From Peribacillus deserti (lineage in GTDB: Bacteria; Bacillota; Bacilli; Bacillales; DSM-1321): DNA of 64,000 nt. The position numbers were made by a program, and so were the translations under genes. A model generated the notes under the pieces. That model did no database searches. It was not told the DNA's origin and worked only from the letters and a program-made list of their open reading frames with translations. Below, piece by piece: positions 54,335 through 63,403 of the stretch; position 1 is the stretch's first letter, and the number at the start of each line of letters is the position of its first letter. Location of the stretch: NCBI RefSeq assembly GCF_002863585.1, contig NZ_PGUY01000062.1, forward strand, positions 62,001-126,000. The letters are read 5' to 3'.

Positions 54335-55534
54335 ATGCACAAACTGTTTAACCAGGCAAAGCCGGTTCTTGAAAAGATAGAAAGAGCCGGATTTCAGGCT
54401 TATTTTGTAGGCGGGGCAGTAAGAGACTATCTTCTCAATAAACAGATTAGTGATGTAGATATAGCTTCAAGTGCTGTTCCTGCTGAAATAAAGCAAATCT
54501 TTGATAAAACGGTGGATGTCGGGATCGAACATGGTACGATACTTGTGATTTTCAAAGGTGTCCCATATGAAGTCACCACCTTCCGCTCAGAAAGTGAATA
54601 TGCTGATTTTCGCAGGCCTTCCAAAGTTACATTTATCCGGTCTTTGGAAGAAGATTTAAAACGAAGAGATTTTACCATGAATGCCATTGCTATGGATAAA
54701 GATCTAACAATCATAGATCCCTTTTCTGGCAGGATTGCAATTGAAAATCAGTTAATCACAACAGTTGGAAGGCCGGAAGACCGGTTCCAAGAGGATGCGC
54801 TCCGTATGATGAGAGCGGTCAGGTTTGTAAGCCAGCTCTCCTTTTCCATTGAGTCCGATACATATCAGGGGTTAAAAGATCATGGACATCTGCTTGAAAA
54901 AATAGCGGTAGAACGAATCCTCGCTGAATTTAATAAGCTTCTAGCAGGAGAAAACAAATTACAGGCTTTTAACATATTAAGGGATACTGGTTTAAATGAG
55001 TTTTTACCGGGGCTGAAAGGGACCGGAAAGGTTCTGGATGAATGGGGGAAACTGGATGTCAGCAGGCTGAAAAATTTAATGGAGAGCTGGGTCCTTTTTG
55101 TCTATTTATTAAATCCGGCAGACATTGATTCTTTTCTTAGATCCTGGAAAATGTCCTCTAAACAGATGAAGGAGATTAAAAGATATTTATTTTACCTCAA
55201 TCTGCGTTTTAAGGGTCCTTTAACTAAATTGAATTTGTTTCATGCTGGAATGGATACGGCTCTTAGTATTGAAAAAGTGTATGGTGTGCTAAAGGATTGC
55301 CAGGATGAAGCAGCTGCCAGCCATACAATTGAAAAAGATTATCGTTCATTGCCGATTCACGATCTGCAAGAATTGGCAGTAGGTGGCCGTGATCTTCTTG
55401 AGTGGTCAGCCAAGCAAGCAGGTCCATGGGTTAAGGAAACATTGCTGCATGCCTTAGAGGCTGTTTTGGAGCAGCAGGCACCGAATGAAAAAGAAGCTTT
55501 AAGGGAGTGGCTGGGCCGATGCAATCTGATTTGA
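54335..55534 (+). CDS. cca: CCA tRNA nucleotidyltransferase
   Basis: Protein of 399 aa, class II poly(A) polymerase/CCA enzyme. V-G-G-A-V-R-D near 27-33, the metal pair D-V-D-I near 41-44, and R-R-D-F-T-M-N-A. It adds or repairs the CCA end of tRNA. ATG 54335 behind AAGGGAGGGA; the TTG three bases earlier is less likely. It overlaps birA by 16 bp. Confidence 0.95.
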   Translation: MHKLFNQAKPVLEKIERAGFQAYFVGGAVRDYLLNKQISDVDIASSAVPAEIKQIFDKTVDVGIEHGTILVIFKGVPYEVTTFRSESEYADFRRPSKVTFIRSLEEDLKRRDFTMNAIAMDKDLTIIDPFSGRIAIENQLITTVGRPEDRFQEDALRMMRAVRFVSQLSFSIESDTYQGLKDHGHLLEKIAVERILAEFNKLLAGENKLQAFNILRDTGLNEFLPGLKGTGKVLDEWGKLDVSRLKNLMESWVLFVYLLNPADIDSFLRSWKMSSKQMKEIKRYLFYLNLRFKGPLTKLNLFHAGMDTALSIEKVYGVLKDCQDEAAASHTIEKDYRSLPIHDLQELAVGGRDLLEWSAKQAGPWVKETLLHALEAVLEQQAPNEKEALREWLGRCNLI

Positions 55535-56496
55535 GGAAAAAATTGCTGGAAACGTTCCATGAAGCCAATGGAGAATTTGTTTCCGGACAGAATCTTGCAG
55601 ACATCATGGGCTGCACAAGAACGGCAGTCTGGAAGCATATTGAAGAACTCCGTAAGGATGGCTACGACATTGAAGCGGTTAGAAAAAAAGGCTATAGAAT
55701 CAATAAGAGCCCGGACAAGCTTTCAGGCAATTCGATTTTGCTTGGGCTCGAAACAAAAGAAATAGGAAAAAATATTTCCTATCATGAATCCCTCGCCTCT
55801 ACTCAGAAGCTTGCGCATAAATTGGCTGACAGCGGTGCGGAAGAAGGAACCCTGGTCATTGCGGATGAGCAGACACAAGGGAAAGGACGCTTGCTGCGAA
55901 CCTGGCATTCAGCTAAAACAGGCATTTGGATGAGCCTGATTTTAAGGCCTAGGATTCCGATGCAGCAGGCACCTCAGCTTACTCTGTTAGCAGCTGTAGC
56001 CATTGTACAGGCTATTGAAGATACAACATCTATCTTTCCAACTATAAAGTGGCCGAATGATATCCTGATTAACGGAAAAAAAGTTACCGGAATATTAACC
56101 GAAATGCAGGCTGAAGCGGACAGAATTCACTCAGTTATCATTGGCATCGGCATTAACGTAAATCAGAGTCTGGAGGATTTTCCTGATGACATTAAGGAAA
56201 CTGCCACTTCCTTGGCATTAGAAGAAGGTGAGCCGATTTCCAGGACCTCTGTGATTCAATCTTTTTTAAAACACTTTGAAATTCTTTACACCCTTTTCTT
56301 AAAAGAGGGATTCAAACCGATTAAGCTCCTTTGGGAGAGCTACGCAGTCAGTCTTGGGAAAGAAATCAAAGCATCCACCCTGACAGGCGTGCTTTACGGA
56401 AAAGCAATCGGAATAACAGATGATGGTGTGCTTTTACTAAAGGACAGCCTCGGTGAGATTCATTCGATTTATTCTGCAGATATAGAAATAAATTAA
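55519..56496 (+). CDS. birA: biotin-protein ligase and biotin repressor BirA
   Basis: Protein of 325 aa. N-terminal winged helix (about 5-60; G-C-T-R-T-A-V-W-K-H-I), catalytic domain with G-K-G-R-L-L-R-T-W-H (the biotin loop) and K-W-P-N-D-I-L-I near 180, and a C-terminal SH3-like part. It both biotinylates carboxylases and represses bio genes. ATG 55519 lies inside the cca 3' end; a GTG at 55507 is nearer GGGAG but too close. Confidence 0.95.
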   Translation: MQSDLRKKLLETFHEANGEFVSGQNLADIMGCTRTAVWKHIEELRKDGYDIEAVRKKGYRINKSPDKLSGNSILLGLETKEIGKNISYHESLASTQKLAHKLADSGAEEGTLVIADEQTQGKGRLLRTWHSAKTGIWMSLILRPRIPMQQAPQLTLLAAVAIVQAIEDTTSIFPTIKWPNDILINGKKVTGILTEMQAEADRIHSVIIGIGINVNQSLEDFPDDIKETATSLALEEGEPISRTSVIQSFLKHFEILYTLFLKEGFKPIKLLWESYAVSLGKEIKASTLTGVLYGKAIGITDDGVLLLKDSLGEIHSIYSADIEIN

Positions 56497-56610
56497 ATGG
56501 ATATATTATATCTTGATGGGAACGAATGATCTTCCTTCGTTAAAACACTTGGAAAAGCACTGTTTCGCATAAATGATGAAAAACCTTAGAAATAAAGGAT
56601 AAGATTATGT

Positions 56611-56796
56611 ATAATGTATGTGGGCGGTATCATGGGAAGGGGAATGTCTGCCTCTCCCTAAAAGGAACTGCACCTGATTCATACGTTAGTATTCTTTTAA
56701 AATGCATATCTGCCTTGATCCAATGAGATGGACTGGGACAGAGGGATTAATAACTGACATAACAGGATCCTTCTGCCTTTAGAAGGGTCTTTTTTG
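56611..56796 (+). ncRNA. candidate small RNA or leader upstream of panB
   Basis: TATAAT at 56611 with TAGAAA 17 bp upstream is a plausible promoter. About 155 bp further on, GGATCCTTCT and AGAAGGGTC form a 10-bp stem (56766-56790) with six T. No open frame with a ribosome site lies between. The transcript would be about 175 nt and end 65 bp before panB. It could be a free small RNA or an attenuating leader. I do not recognise a known RNA family. The rest of the 364-bp spacer is plain. Confidence 0.5.
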
Positions 56797-56860
56797 ATTT
56801 TATCCTAAATCATTCTGACCCTCGTGATTTCATCTCCTCTAAAAAAAGGAGGAAGTTACA

Positions 56861-57697
56861 ATGAAGTTTTCTGCCAATTTTACTAGGATGAAACAGCAGG
56901 GGGAAAAGATTGCTATGCTGACTGCCTATGATTATCCTTCCGCCAGACTTTCAGAAGAGGCCGGAGTGGATATGATATTAGTAGGTGATTCACTGGGCAT
57001 GGTTGTCCTCGGATATGACTCGACTCTGCCTGTTACGGTGGAGGACATGATCCACCATACTAAAGCTGTGAAACGAGGGGCGCCAAATACGTTTATTGTT
57101 ACAGATATGCCCTTTATGAGCTATCATCTGTCACTTGATGAGACCTTGAAAAATGCAGCGAGGATTATGCAGCTGGGAAATGCTGATGCTTTAAAGGTTG
57201 AAGGAGCGGATGAAGTTGTGGAAAAAATATCTGCTCTTACTAAGGCTGGTATACCGGTAGTTGCCCATCTTGGTTTAACTCCGCAGTCAGTGGGGGTCCT
57301 TGGGGGCTATAAGGTTCAGGGGAAGGATGCAGAGGCCGCAAGCCGTCTGATGGAGGATGCCATTGCATGTGAAAAGGCCGGTGCCATAGCGCTTGTTCTA
57401 GAATGTGTACCGTACCAGCTGGCGGAGATGATCACAAACGCCCTTTCCATCCCGACTATCGGGATTGGCGCCGGCCAGTTTACAGATGGACAAGTACTTG
57501 TGTACCATGATGTTCTTTCTTATGGTGTAGACCGGCTTCCGAAATTCGTAAAAAAATATGGAAATGCGGGTGAATTGGTTAGAGAAGCTTTGGGCCAATA
57601 TATAAAAGAAGTAAAGGAACAAGCATTTCCTGAGAGAATACATTCTTTTACGATGGCGGAAGAAGAAGTGGAAGCACTATACGGAGGAAAAAAATGA
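56861..57697 (+). CDS. panB: 3-methyl-2-oxobutanoate hydroxymethyltransferase
   Basis: Protein of 278 aa. L-T-A-Y-D-Y-P-S-A near 20-28, V-G-D-S-L-G-M near 42-48, H-L-G-L-T-P-Q-S and the E-x-V-P segment are family motifs. It makes ketopantoate. ATG 56861 behind AAAGGAGGAAG. Its stop overlaps the panC start (ATGA), so panBCD are translationally coupled. Confidence 0.97.
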   Translation: MKFSANFTRMKQQGEKIAMLTAYDYPSARLSEEAGVDMILVGDSLGMVVLGYDSTLPVTVEDMIHHTKAVKRGAPNTFIVTDMPFMSYHLSLDETLKNAARIMQLGNADALKVEGADEVVEKISALTKAGIPVVAHLGLTPQSVGVLGGYKVQGKDAEAASRLMEDAIACEKAGAIALVLECVPYQLAEMITNALSIPTIGIGAGQFTDGQVLVYHDVLSYGVDRLPKFVKKYGNAGELVREALGQYIKEVKEQAFPERIHSFTMAEEEVEALYGGKK

Positions 57698-58539
57698 AGA
57701 TAGTAAGAGAAATCAGTTCGTTGAGAGAATCCCTGAAAGAGAAGCGAAAAAACGGAGCCACTATAGGTTTCGTTCCAACAATGGGCTTTTTACATGAAGG
57801 ACATCAATCCCTGCTGAAAAAGGCAAGGGAAGAAAACGACATCGTCGTTCTTAGCGTGTTCGTAAACCCTATTCAATTCGGTCCGAATGAAGACTTTGAA
57901 ACCTATCCAAGGGATATTGAACGTGATGAAAAAGTGGCTGGTGACGCAGGTGTGGACTTTATTTTTTATCCTGCTGTCGAAGAAATGTACCCTAATGAGG
58001 CTGCTGTCTCACTTACCGTAAAGGCAAGAACAAATGTACTTTGCGGTGCGAAAAGACCTGGCCATTTCGACGGAGTGGCAGTTGTGTTAACAAAGCTGTT
58101 CAACATTGTCCAGCCTGATAAGGCTTATTTTGGACTTAAAGACGCCCAGCAGGTAGCGGTCATTCACAGCTTGGTTGAGGACTTTAACATACCGGTCAAT
58201 ATAGTACCTGTACCCACTGTCAGAGAAGAAGACGGCCTTGCAAAAAGTTCGCGAAACGTGTACCTGACTGAAGAAGAGAGACAGCAGGCGCCTGCCATCT
58301 ACAAAAGCCTGCAGCACGCTGAACAATTAATAGAGAATGGTGAAAGAAATCCTGAGAACATTCTAGCAAGCATAAGAGAAGAGCTTACCCGCAGCACAGG
58401 CGGAGAAATAGATTATGCTGAACTGCTGTCTTACCCTGAACTGAAGAAGATTGAAAACATTCACGGGAAAATAATTATAGCACTTGCAGTAAAATTCAGC
58501 GGCGCAAGACTTATTGATAATTTGATAATAGAGATATAA
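57694..58539 (+). CDS. panC: pantothenate synthetase
   Basis: Protein of 281 aa. [11 protein letters not shown] near 27-37 (ATP site, HxGH), F-V-N-P-I-Q-F, and K-S-S-R-N-V-Y-L near 186. It joins pantoate and beta-alanine with ATP. ATG 57694 overlaps the panB stop by 4 bp, with ACGGAGG upstream. Confidence 0.97.
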   Translation: MKIVREISSLRESLKEKRKNGATIGFVPTMGFLHEGHQSLLKKAREENDIVVLSVFVNPIQFGPNEDFETYPRDIERDEKVAGDAGVDFIFYPAVEEMYPNEAAVSLTVKARTNVLCGAKRPGHFDGVAVVLTKLFNIVQPDKAYFGLKDAQQVAVIHSLVEDFNIPVNIVPVPTVREEDGLAKSSRNVYLTEEERQQAPAIYKSLQHAEQLIENGERNPENILASIREELTRSTGGEIDYAELLSYPELKKIENIHGKIIIALAVKFSGARLIDNLIIEI

Positions 58540-58565
58540 TCCATTGAGGAAGAGGAGGAACCAGT

Positions 58566-58949
58566 GTGTTTCGGACGATGATGAATGCAAAGATTCACAG
58601 AGCTCGTGTAACGGAAGCAAATTTAAATTATGTCGGAAGTATTACTATTGATGAAGATATTCTGGATGCCGTAGGAATGGCAGCCAATGAAAAAGTTCAT
58701 ATCGTGAATAATAACAATGGGGCACGCCTTGAGACATACATTATTCCCGGACCAAGAAACAGCGGAGTGATCTGTCTGAATGGAGCTGCGGCCCGAATGG
58801 TCCAGCCCGATGATATTGTCATCATCATTTCCTATGCCATGCTGTCAGAGCAAGAAATGGTGAACCATAACCCGCGCGTTGCTATTATGGATGAAAATAA
58901 TCGTATCAAAGAATTAATCGCACATGAACCAGCAGCCACCATCATGTAA
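58566..58949 (+). CDS. panD: aspartate 1-decarboxylase
   Basis: Protein of 127 aa. The self-cleavage site Y-V-G-S-I-T lies near residues 22-27; cleavage before Ser gives the pyruvoyl group. It supplies beta-alanine to panC. GTG 58566 behind GAGGAGGAA gives the family N-terminus M-F-R-T-M-M. Last gene of the panBCD operon. Confidence 0.96.
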   Translation: MFRTMMNAKIHRARVTEANLNYVGSITIDEDILDAVGMAANEKVHIVNNNNGARLETYIIPGPRNSGVICLNGAAARMVQPDDIVIIISYAMLSEQEMVNHNPRVAIMDENNRIKELIAHEPAATIM

Positions 58950-58956
58950 ATAGCCC

Positions 58957-58993
58957 AGCCGGCCGAAGAAAGAACATCTCGGCCGGCTTTTTT
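58957..58993 (+). terminator. terminator of panBCD
   Basis: AGCCGGCCGA and TCGGCCGGCT form a perfect 10-bp GC-rich stem with a 12-base loop and a T-run. Confidence 0.93.
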
Positions 58994-59034
58994 ATTCAGA
59001 CTATATTAAAGTTCGTTTTTGATTTTGCCACTGT

Positions 59035-59243
59035 GTTAATTGGAGCGGATATGCGAGACTCCTGCGGGATAAGTGGTTAATATTTAGCTCCGAACTGACA
59101 CCTTCGGCCATAAGCCAATCGTCATCAAAAGGAAATAAGCGCCTTTCGAGCCGCTCGTCTTATGTCTGGCTAACGCATAAGGGCGACTATGCTTCTGTCT
59201 TCGCTGACGCTCGTCAATCAGCAAGTCTTCTTTATCAGGTGTC
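59035..59243 (+). repeat. partial repeat A joined to repeat B
   Basis: GTTAATTGGAGCGG...GCGAGACTCCTGCGGG (59035-59068) is the left third of repeat A. It breaks off into B sequence: AGCTCCGAACTGACACC, GGCCATAAGCCAATCG, CGTCTTATGTCTGGCTAACGC and CAGCAAGTCTTCTTTATCAGG. The right part of A is missing. The rest of the 565-bp panD-dinG spacer is plain apart from TTGTAT (59379), 18 bp, TATGGT, a weak promoter for dinG. Confidence 0.75.
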
Positions 59244-59514
59244 TGACTTTCTCTTTGATGTGACGTTTTAAGGCATTAATCAGAACGGTGCCACTCCATG
59301 AAAACAATTGGAACCATCATTGAGTATCAAATGATTAGGATGGTCGGTTTAGTTGAAACCTATATAAGCACACACTACTTGTATTTTCTTTTTACAGAGT
59401 GGTATGGTATAAAAAATGAGTGAATCTGGGCACTCTATTGCCAGCGTATTTGTGCCGGCATATTTGCTCATGATTCCATATCATTGTAGTCAATGATTTT
59501 GAGGTGTACACAAA

Positions 59515-62319
59515 ATGAGGCAACGATTTGTTGTAGTGGATTTAGAAACCACGGGCAACTCACCAAAAAAGGGAGACTCTATCATCCAATTCGCTTGTAC
59601 AGTGATTGAAAACAAAAGAATTGTGGATGAGTATTCCACTTACATAAAACCAGAAAAAAGTATTCCCCCTTTTATTGTAGAACTGACTGGCATAAGTGAC
59701 GATATGGTTAAAGACGCACCTCTATTTAGAGAGGTTGCACCAAAAATAAACTCACTGCTTGCTGATGCTGTGTTTGTAGCGCACAATGTACTTTTTGATT
59801 TATCTTTTCTTCAGGAAGAGTTAAATCAAGCAGGCTTTGAGGGATTCTATGGATCGACGATTGATACGGTAGAGCTGTCCAAAATTTTATTGCCGACTTC
59901 AGACAGCTATAAGCTGTCACAGCTGGCACAAGAAGAAAATATCGAGCATGAAAGGCCTCACCAGGCAGACAGTGATGCACGTGTAACGGCTCTTCTGCTC
60001 TTGAAATTAATAAATAAATTATATGATCTTCCAAAAGTCACCCTTAAACAGCTGTACCGGCTTTCTTTTTCCTTGAAAAGCGAAATCTCCGAGTTAATCG
60101 GTGATTGCATAGCCGATAAAGAGAAAAAAGCGCTGGAGCCGCTGCATGGTATCGAAATTTTCAGAGGGCTTGCCTTAAGAATTCAGGACCAGCCAAAAAC
60201 GCTAAAAAATGAAGAAGATAAATTGTTTGAATACGAATACGACGCTGAGGCAAAGTTTCAAGATTTACAGCATGCCTTTCCACATGCAGAAAGAAGAGCA
60301 GGACAGCTTGAAATGATGAACAACATTTATGACACATTCATTCAGCAGAAACACAGTATCATAGAAGCTGGGACAGGTATCGGTAAATCTTTAGGGTATT
60401 TGCTGCCCTCTGCTTATTTTTCATCTAAATATAAAAAGCAGGTTATTATCAGTACATACACACTTCACCTTCAGGAACAGCTGTTAAAAAAGGAACTTCC
60501 TGCTTTGAGCAAAATAGTGCCTTTTCCTATTGAGGCACAAATGATTAAGGGCACGAATAATTACCTTAGTCTTGCGAAGTTTGAAAGAGTTCTAAGGCAG
60601 AAAGATGATAACTATGATACTTCTTTAACAAAGATGCAGATATTAGTGTGGCTGACACATACACAGACTGGTGACCGTGATGAATTGAATCTAACCAGCG
60701 GCGGGGCAAGTTTTTGGGAAAAGCTTCAAACTTCAGCAGGTCTGCCTCAAAAGCTGCAGGAACCATGGGATAAAAGGGATTTTTACAAAAAGGCAAAAGA
60801 AGCGGCGAATCGTGCTGATATTTTAGTGACCAATCATGCTTATTTGATCGAGAATGTGACGGGCGAGAATCCTGTTTTGTCTAGGGGTGCTATCCTTGTT
60901 TTAGACGAAGCCCATCATTTCAGCAAGGCTTTCCAGACTAAACTTGGCTTTAAAATCAGTTATCTCACTATACGGACCATGATTAACCGGCTCGGGACAT
61001 ATAATCAAAAAATGGTTTTATACCGGCTGGAAAAAATGATGAAGGAAAAAAACCTGGAGGTTCCGACTGGTTCAAAAGCAATCGAAAATGCAATTCAGGA
61101 TTTTTTATACGAAAGTGAACAACTATTTTACCTTCTGGCTAAATATGGGGAAAAACTTGCTTTAAGTCCCGGCCGGCAAAAATTATCCATTCATTATGAT
61201 TCCAGAGGGCAGTCAAGGGATCAGAATAATATAAAAATGCTGGCAGAACGTGTAATTGACTATCTTAGACAGATTCGGGAAGCTGCAGATGAAAGAGTCG
61301 CAAGCCTTATGAGAAATGGAGACTCACTCGGTAAAAGCCACTTGTATTATGTTACGGAAGCAGCCGGTCTGCTTGATGAATTAGGGGAGCTGCAGGGGTA
61401 TTTGCGGACCTTTTTTCTAAGAAACGAAAAAGATACCGTGTACTGGGCGGACATTATAAAAAGCGGGAAAAATACAGCTGTTACTTTACTCTCTCAGCCC
61501 CTGGATGCTGGAGGGAGCATTCTGGAAAATTATTTGGGGGGATTTACTTCCATCGTGATGACTTCAGCTACCTTGACAATAAATGGTTCGTTTTCATTTT
61601 TTATGGAGCAGCTAGGCCTGAAGAAAGAAACGTTCATAACAAAGTCTTACCCATCGCCATTTAATTACATGGATGCCGTTAAAATCATGGTTCCAGCCTC
61701 CATGCCTGATATAAGCATAATCCCCCTGAGTGAATATGCTAGAAATGTTTCGGAACATATAACCGCTGCAGCAGCAGGGTCTAAGGGGCGGATGATGGTT
61801 CTCTTTACTTCCCGTGAATTGCTGCGAATGACATATGAATTTTTAAGGGAAGAACAGCAATTGGTTGATTTCACTTTACTTGCCCAGGGGATTACCGGTG
61901 GAAGCAAGTGGAAGTTGTTAAAGAATTTCCAGGGATTCAATAAAGGGATATTGCTTGGGAATGCAAGCTTTTGGGATGGAGTGGATGTCCCGGGAGATAA
62001 GTTGTCATGCCTGGTGATAGTGAGGCTGCCTTTTTCGGCGCCAGATGAACCGGTTAACGCGGCCAGGAATAGGCAGTTAACGGCAGAAGGGAAGAACCCC
62101 TTTTCTCAGTATTCACTGCCCGAGGCTGTACTTAGATTCAAGCAGGGCTTCGGGAGATTAATCAGAGCGGAAAATGATAAAGGTGTCTTACTTGTATTAG
62201 ACAAGAGAATACAGAATACTTCGTACGGGCATGCCTTTCTGGATGCCATTCCAAAAGTCAGGGTCGAGACAAATCCGCTTTCCCAATTGGAGGAATCCGT
62301 ACGTAAATGGCTGTCGTAA
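59515..62319 (+). CDS. dinG: DinG-family protein: 3'-5' exonuclease plus helicase-like ATPase
   Basis: Protein of 934 aa. Residues about 1-170 are a DEDD exonuclease (V-V-D-L-E-T-T-G; later H-N-V-L-F-D and H-Q-A-D-S-D-A). From about 250 on lies an XPD/DinG-type ATPase: Walker A E-A-G-T-G-I-G-K-S near 288, D-E-A-H-H near 462, and Q-G-F-G-R-L-I-R near 880. The four cysteines of the iron-sulfur cluster of E. coli DinG are absent. In S. aureus the matching protein works as an exonuclease rather than a helicase. ATG 59515 behind TGAGGTG. Confidence 0.94.
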   Translation: MRQRFVVVDLETTGNSPKKGDSIIQFACTVIENKRIVDEYSTYIKPEKSIPPFIVELTGISDDMVKDAPLFREVAPKINSLLADAVFVAHNVLFDLSFLQEELNQAGFEGFYGSTIDTVELSKILLPTSDSYKLSQLAQEENIEHERPHQADSDARVTALLLLKLINKLYDLPKVTLKQLYRLSFSLKSEISELIGDCIADKEKKALEPLHGIEIFRGLALRIQDQPKTLKNEEDKLFEYEYDAEAKFQDLQHAFPHAERRAGQLEMMNNIYDTFIQQKHSIIEAGTGIGKSLGYLLPSAYFSSKYKKQVIISTYTLHLQEQLLKKELPALSKIVPFPIEAQMIKGTNNYLSLAKFERVLRQKDDNYDTSLTKMQILVWLTHTQTGDRDELNLTSGGASFWEKLQTSAGLPQKLQEPWDKRDFYKKAKEAANRADILVTNHAYLIENVTGENPVLSRGAILVLDEAHHFSKAFQTKLGFKISYLTIRTMINRLGTYNQKMVLYRLEKMMKEKNLEVPTGSKAIENAIQDFLYESEQLFYLLAKYGEKLALSPGRQKLSIHYDSRGQSRDQNNIKMLAERVIDYLRQIREAADERVASLMRNGDSLGKSHLYYVTEAAGLLDELGELQGYLRTFFLRNEKDTVYWADIIKSGKNTAVTLLSQPLDAGGSILENYLGGFTSIVMTSATLTINGSFSFFMEQLGLKKETFITKSYPSPFNYMDAVKIMVPASMPDISIIPLSEYARNVSEHITAAAAGSKGRMMVLFTSRELLRMTYEFLREEQQLVDFTLLAQGITGGSKWKLLKNFQGFNKGILLGNASFWDGVDVPGDKLSCLVIVRLPFSAPDEPVNAARNRQLTAEGKNPFSQYSLPEAVLRFKQGFGRLIRAENDKGVLLVLDKRIQNTSYGHAFLDAIPKVRVETNPLSQLEESVRKWLS

Positions 62320-62349
62320 CTTCCTTAAAAGGAAGGATCAATGGGAATT

Positions 62350-62523
62350 TGGTACTGAGTGAAATTGCTGCAGGAGTCATACCTCCTTACCTGTAAAAGG
62401 GCGTTAAGGGAGGCTCCGGGAACGCCCGGCAATAGAGAGTCACCTGCAGCGAAAATCGATAGCGTTTTGAACGAGCTAACACTTATAAATACAAAAGCAG
62501 CAGCTTATGAGAAAAGCTGCTGT
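62350..62523 (+). repeat. decayed GC-rich repeat and hairpin between dinG and ypmA
   Basis: GCTGCAGGAGTCATACC, GGGAGGCTCCGGGAACGCC and CACCTGCAGCGAAAATCG recall repeat A in broken form. At 62496-62523 GCAGCAGCTT and AAGCTGCTGT form a 9-10-bp hairpin without a T-run. Confidence 0.4.
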
Positions 62524-62624
62524 AAAAGTGTGTGTGAGGACTAGAAGTGTTATTGTTTTGGTAGTAAAAATAATCATTTTCTTGTGGTTTTTTCACTCTT
62601 ATATTATCCGAATGAAGTCATTAC

Positions 62625-62633
62625 TGTTATAAT
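62625..62633 (+). promoter_or_regulatory. extended -10 promoter of ypmA-tseB
   Basis: TGTTATAAT, identical to the boxes at 24671 and 29351, lies about 90 bp before ypmA. No -35 box is clear. Confidence 0.5.
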
Positions 62634-62725
62634 GGTGTTTGTAAATCTTTACTTGTACTTTTATTATGGCCCTTGACTGGGATAATATGAGTGCGATATT
62701 TTGTTTAATGCTGGAGGAATATGAA

Positions 62726-62896
62726 ATGGAAAGCAAGATAGAAGTAATATCAACAGTAAAAGTACAGAATTCCCCTGATTTATATAAAATTGTTGATTCG
62801 CTGAACAGAACACTGAAAGAGAAAGATCTAATGTTTGGCCTTGCACTTGATGATACCAATAAAGATAAAGCGGTTTTTACGATTTACCGTACATAA
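62726..62896 (+). CDS. ypmA: YpmA-like small protein
   Basis: Protein of 56 aa beginning M-E-S-K-I-E-V-I-S-T-V-K-V. ATG 62726 has GGAGG eight bases upstream; the open frame reaches 62666 without a ribosome site. Size and place before ypmB fit YpmA of B. subtilis, a conserved protein of unknown function. tseB follows after 16 bp. Confidence 0.82.
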   Translation: MESKIEVISTVKVQNSPDLYKIVDSLNRTLKEKDLMFGLALDDTNKDKAVFTIYRT

Positions 62897-62912
62897 TGGA
62901 AGAGTGAAATAA

Positions 62913-63386
62913 GTGAAAAAATGGATCATATTTTCAAGTTTAGCCATCATTTGCCTGTGTGCCCTTTCAGCAGTTGTATATTTCAAGGCGATGGAGCCTA
63001 AGAGGTCCGCCTTCCAAAAGGCAGAAAGTGCAGCCATAAAAAAAGGGCTGGCCCAAGCTGAGAGCTTTTATCTATATAATGGGACCGAAACATACTATGT
63101 AGCAGTCGGCAGAGCAAAGGATGGCAAAAAGAGGGTATATTGGATCCCTGAAAAAAAAGGGAAAGAGATTATCGCCATGGATTATTCGAGCGGCAAATCG
63201 AAGAACGATATAATCCGTCTTGTTAACCAGGAGCTGAAACCCGATAAGATCATCTCAGTTAAACTGGGAATGGAGAATGATGTTCCTCTGTGGGAAGTGG
63301 TCTATCAGAATGGGTCAAAACAAATGAATTATGAATACTTTGATTTTGAATCTGGTGAATGGCTTAAATATTACCGAAGTATATGA
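62913..63386 (+). CDS. tseB: cell wall elongation regulator TseB (YpmB)
   Basis: Protein of 157 aa. Membrane helix at about 5-25, then two small PepSY-like/DUF5590 domains outside the membrane. YpmB (TseB) of B. subtilis is known to act with penicillin-binding protein 2A in cell elongation. GTG start at 62913. It is followed by aspB after 17 bp, as in B. subtilis. Confidence 0.88.
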   Translation: MKKWIIFSSLAIICLCALSAVVYFKAMEPKRSAFQKAESAAIKKGLAQAESFYLYNGTETYYVAVGRAKDGKKRVYWIPEKKGKEIIAMDYSSGKSKNDIIRLVNQELKPDKIISVKLGMENDVPLWEVVYQNGSKQMNYEYFDFESGEWLKYYRSI

Positions 63387-63403
63387 TTGGAGGATAAAAG
63401 AGT

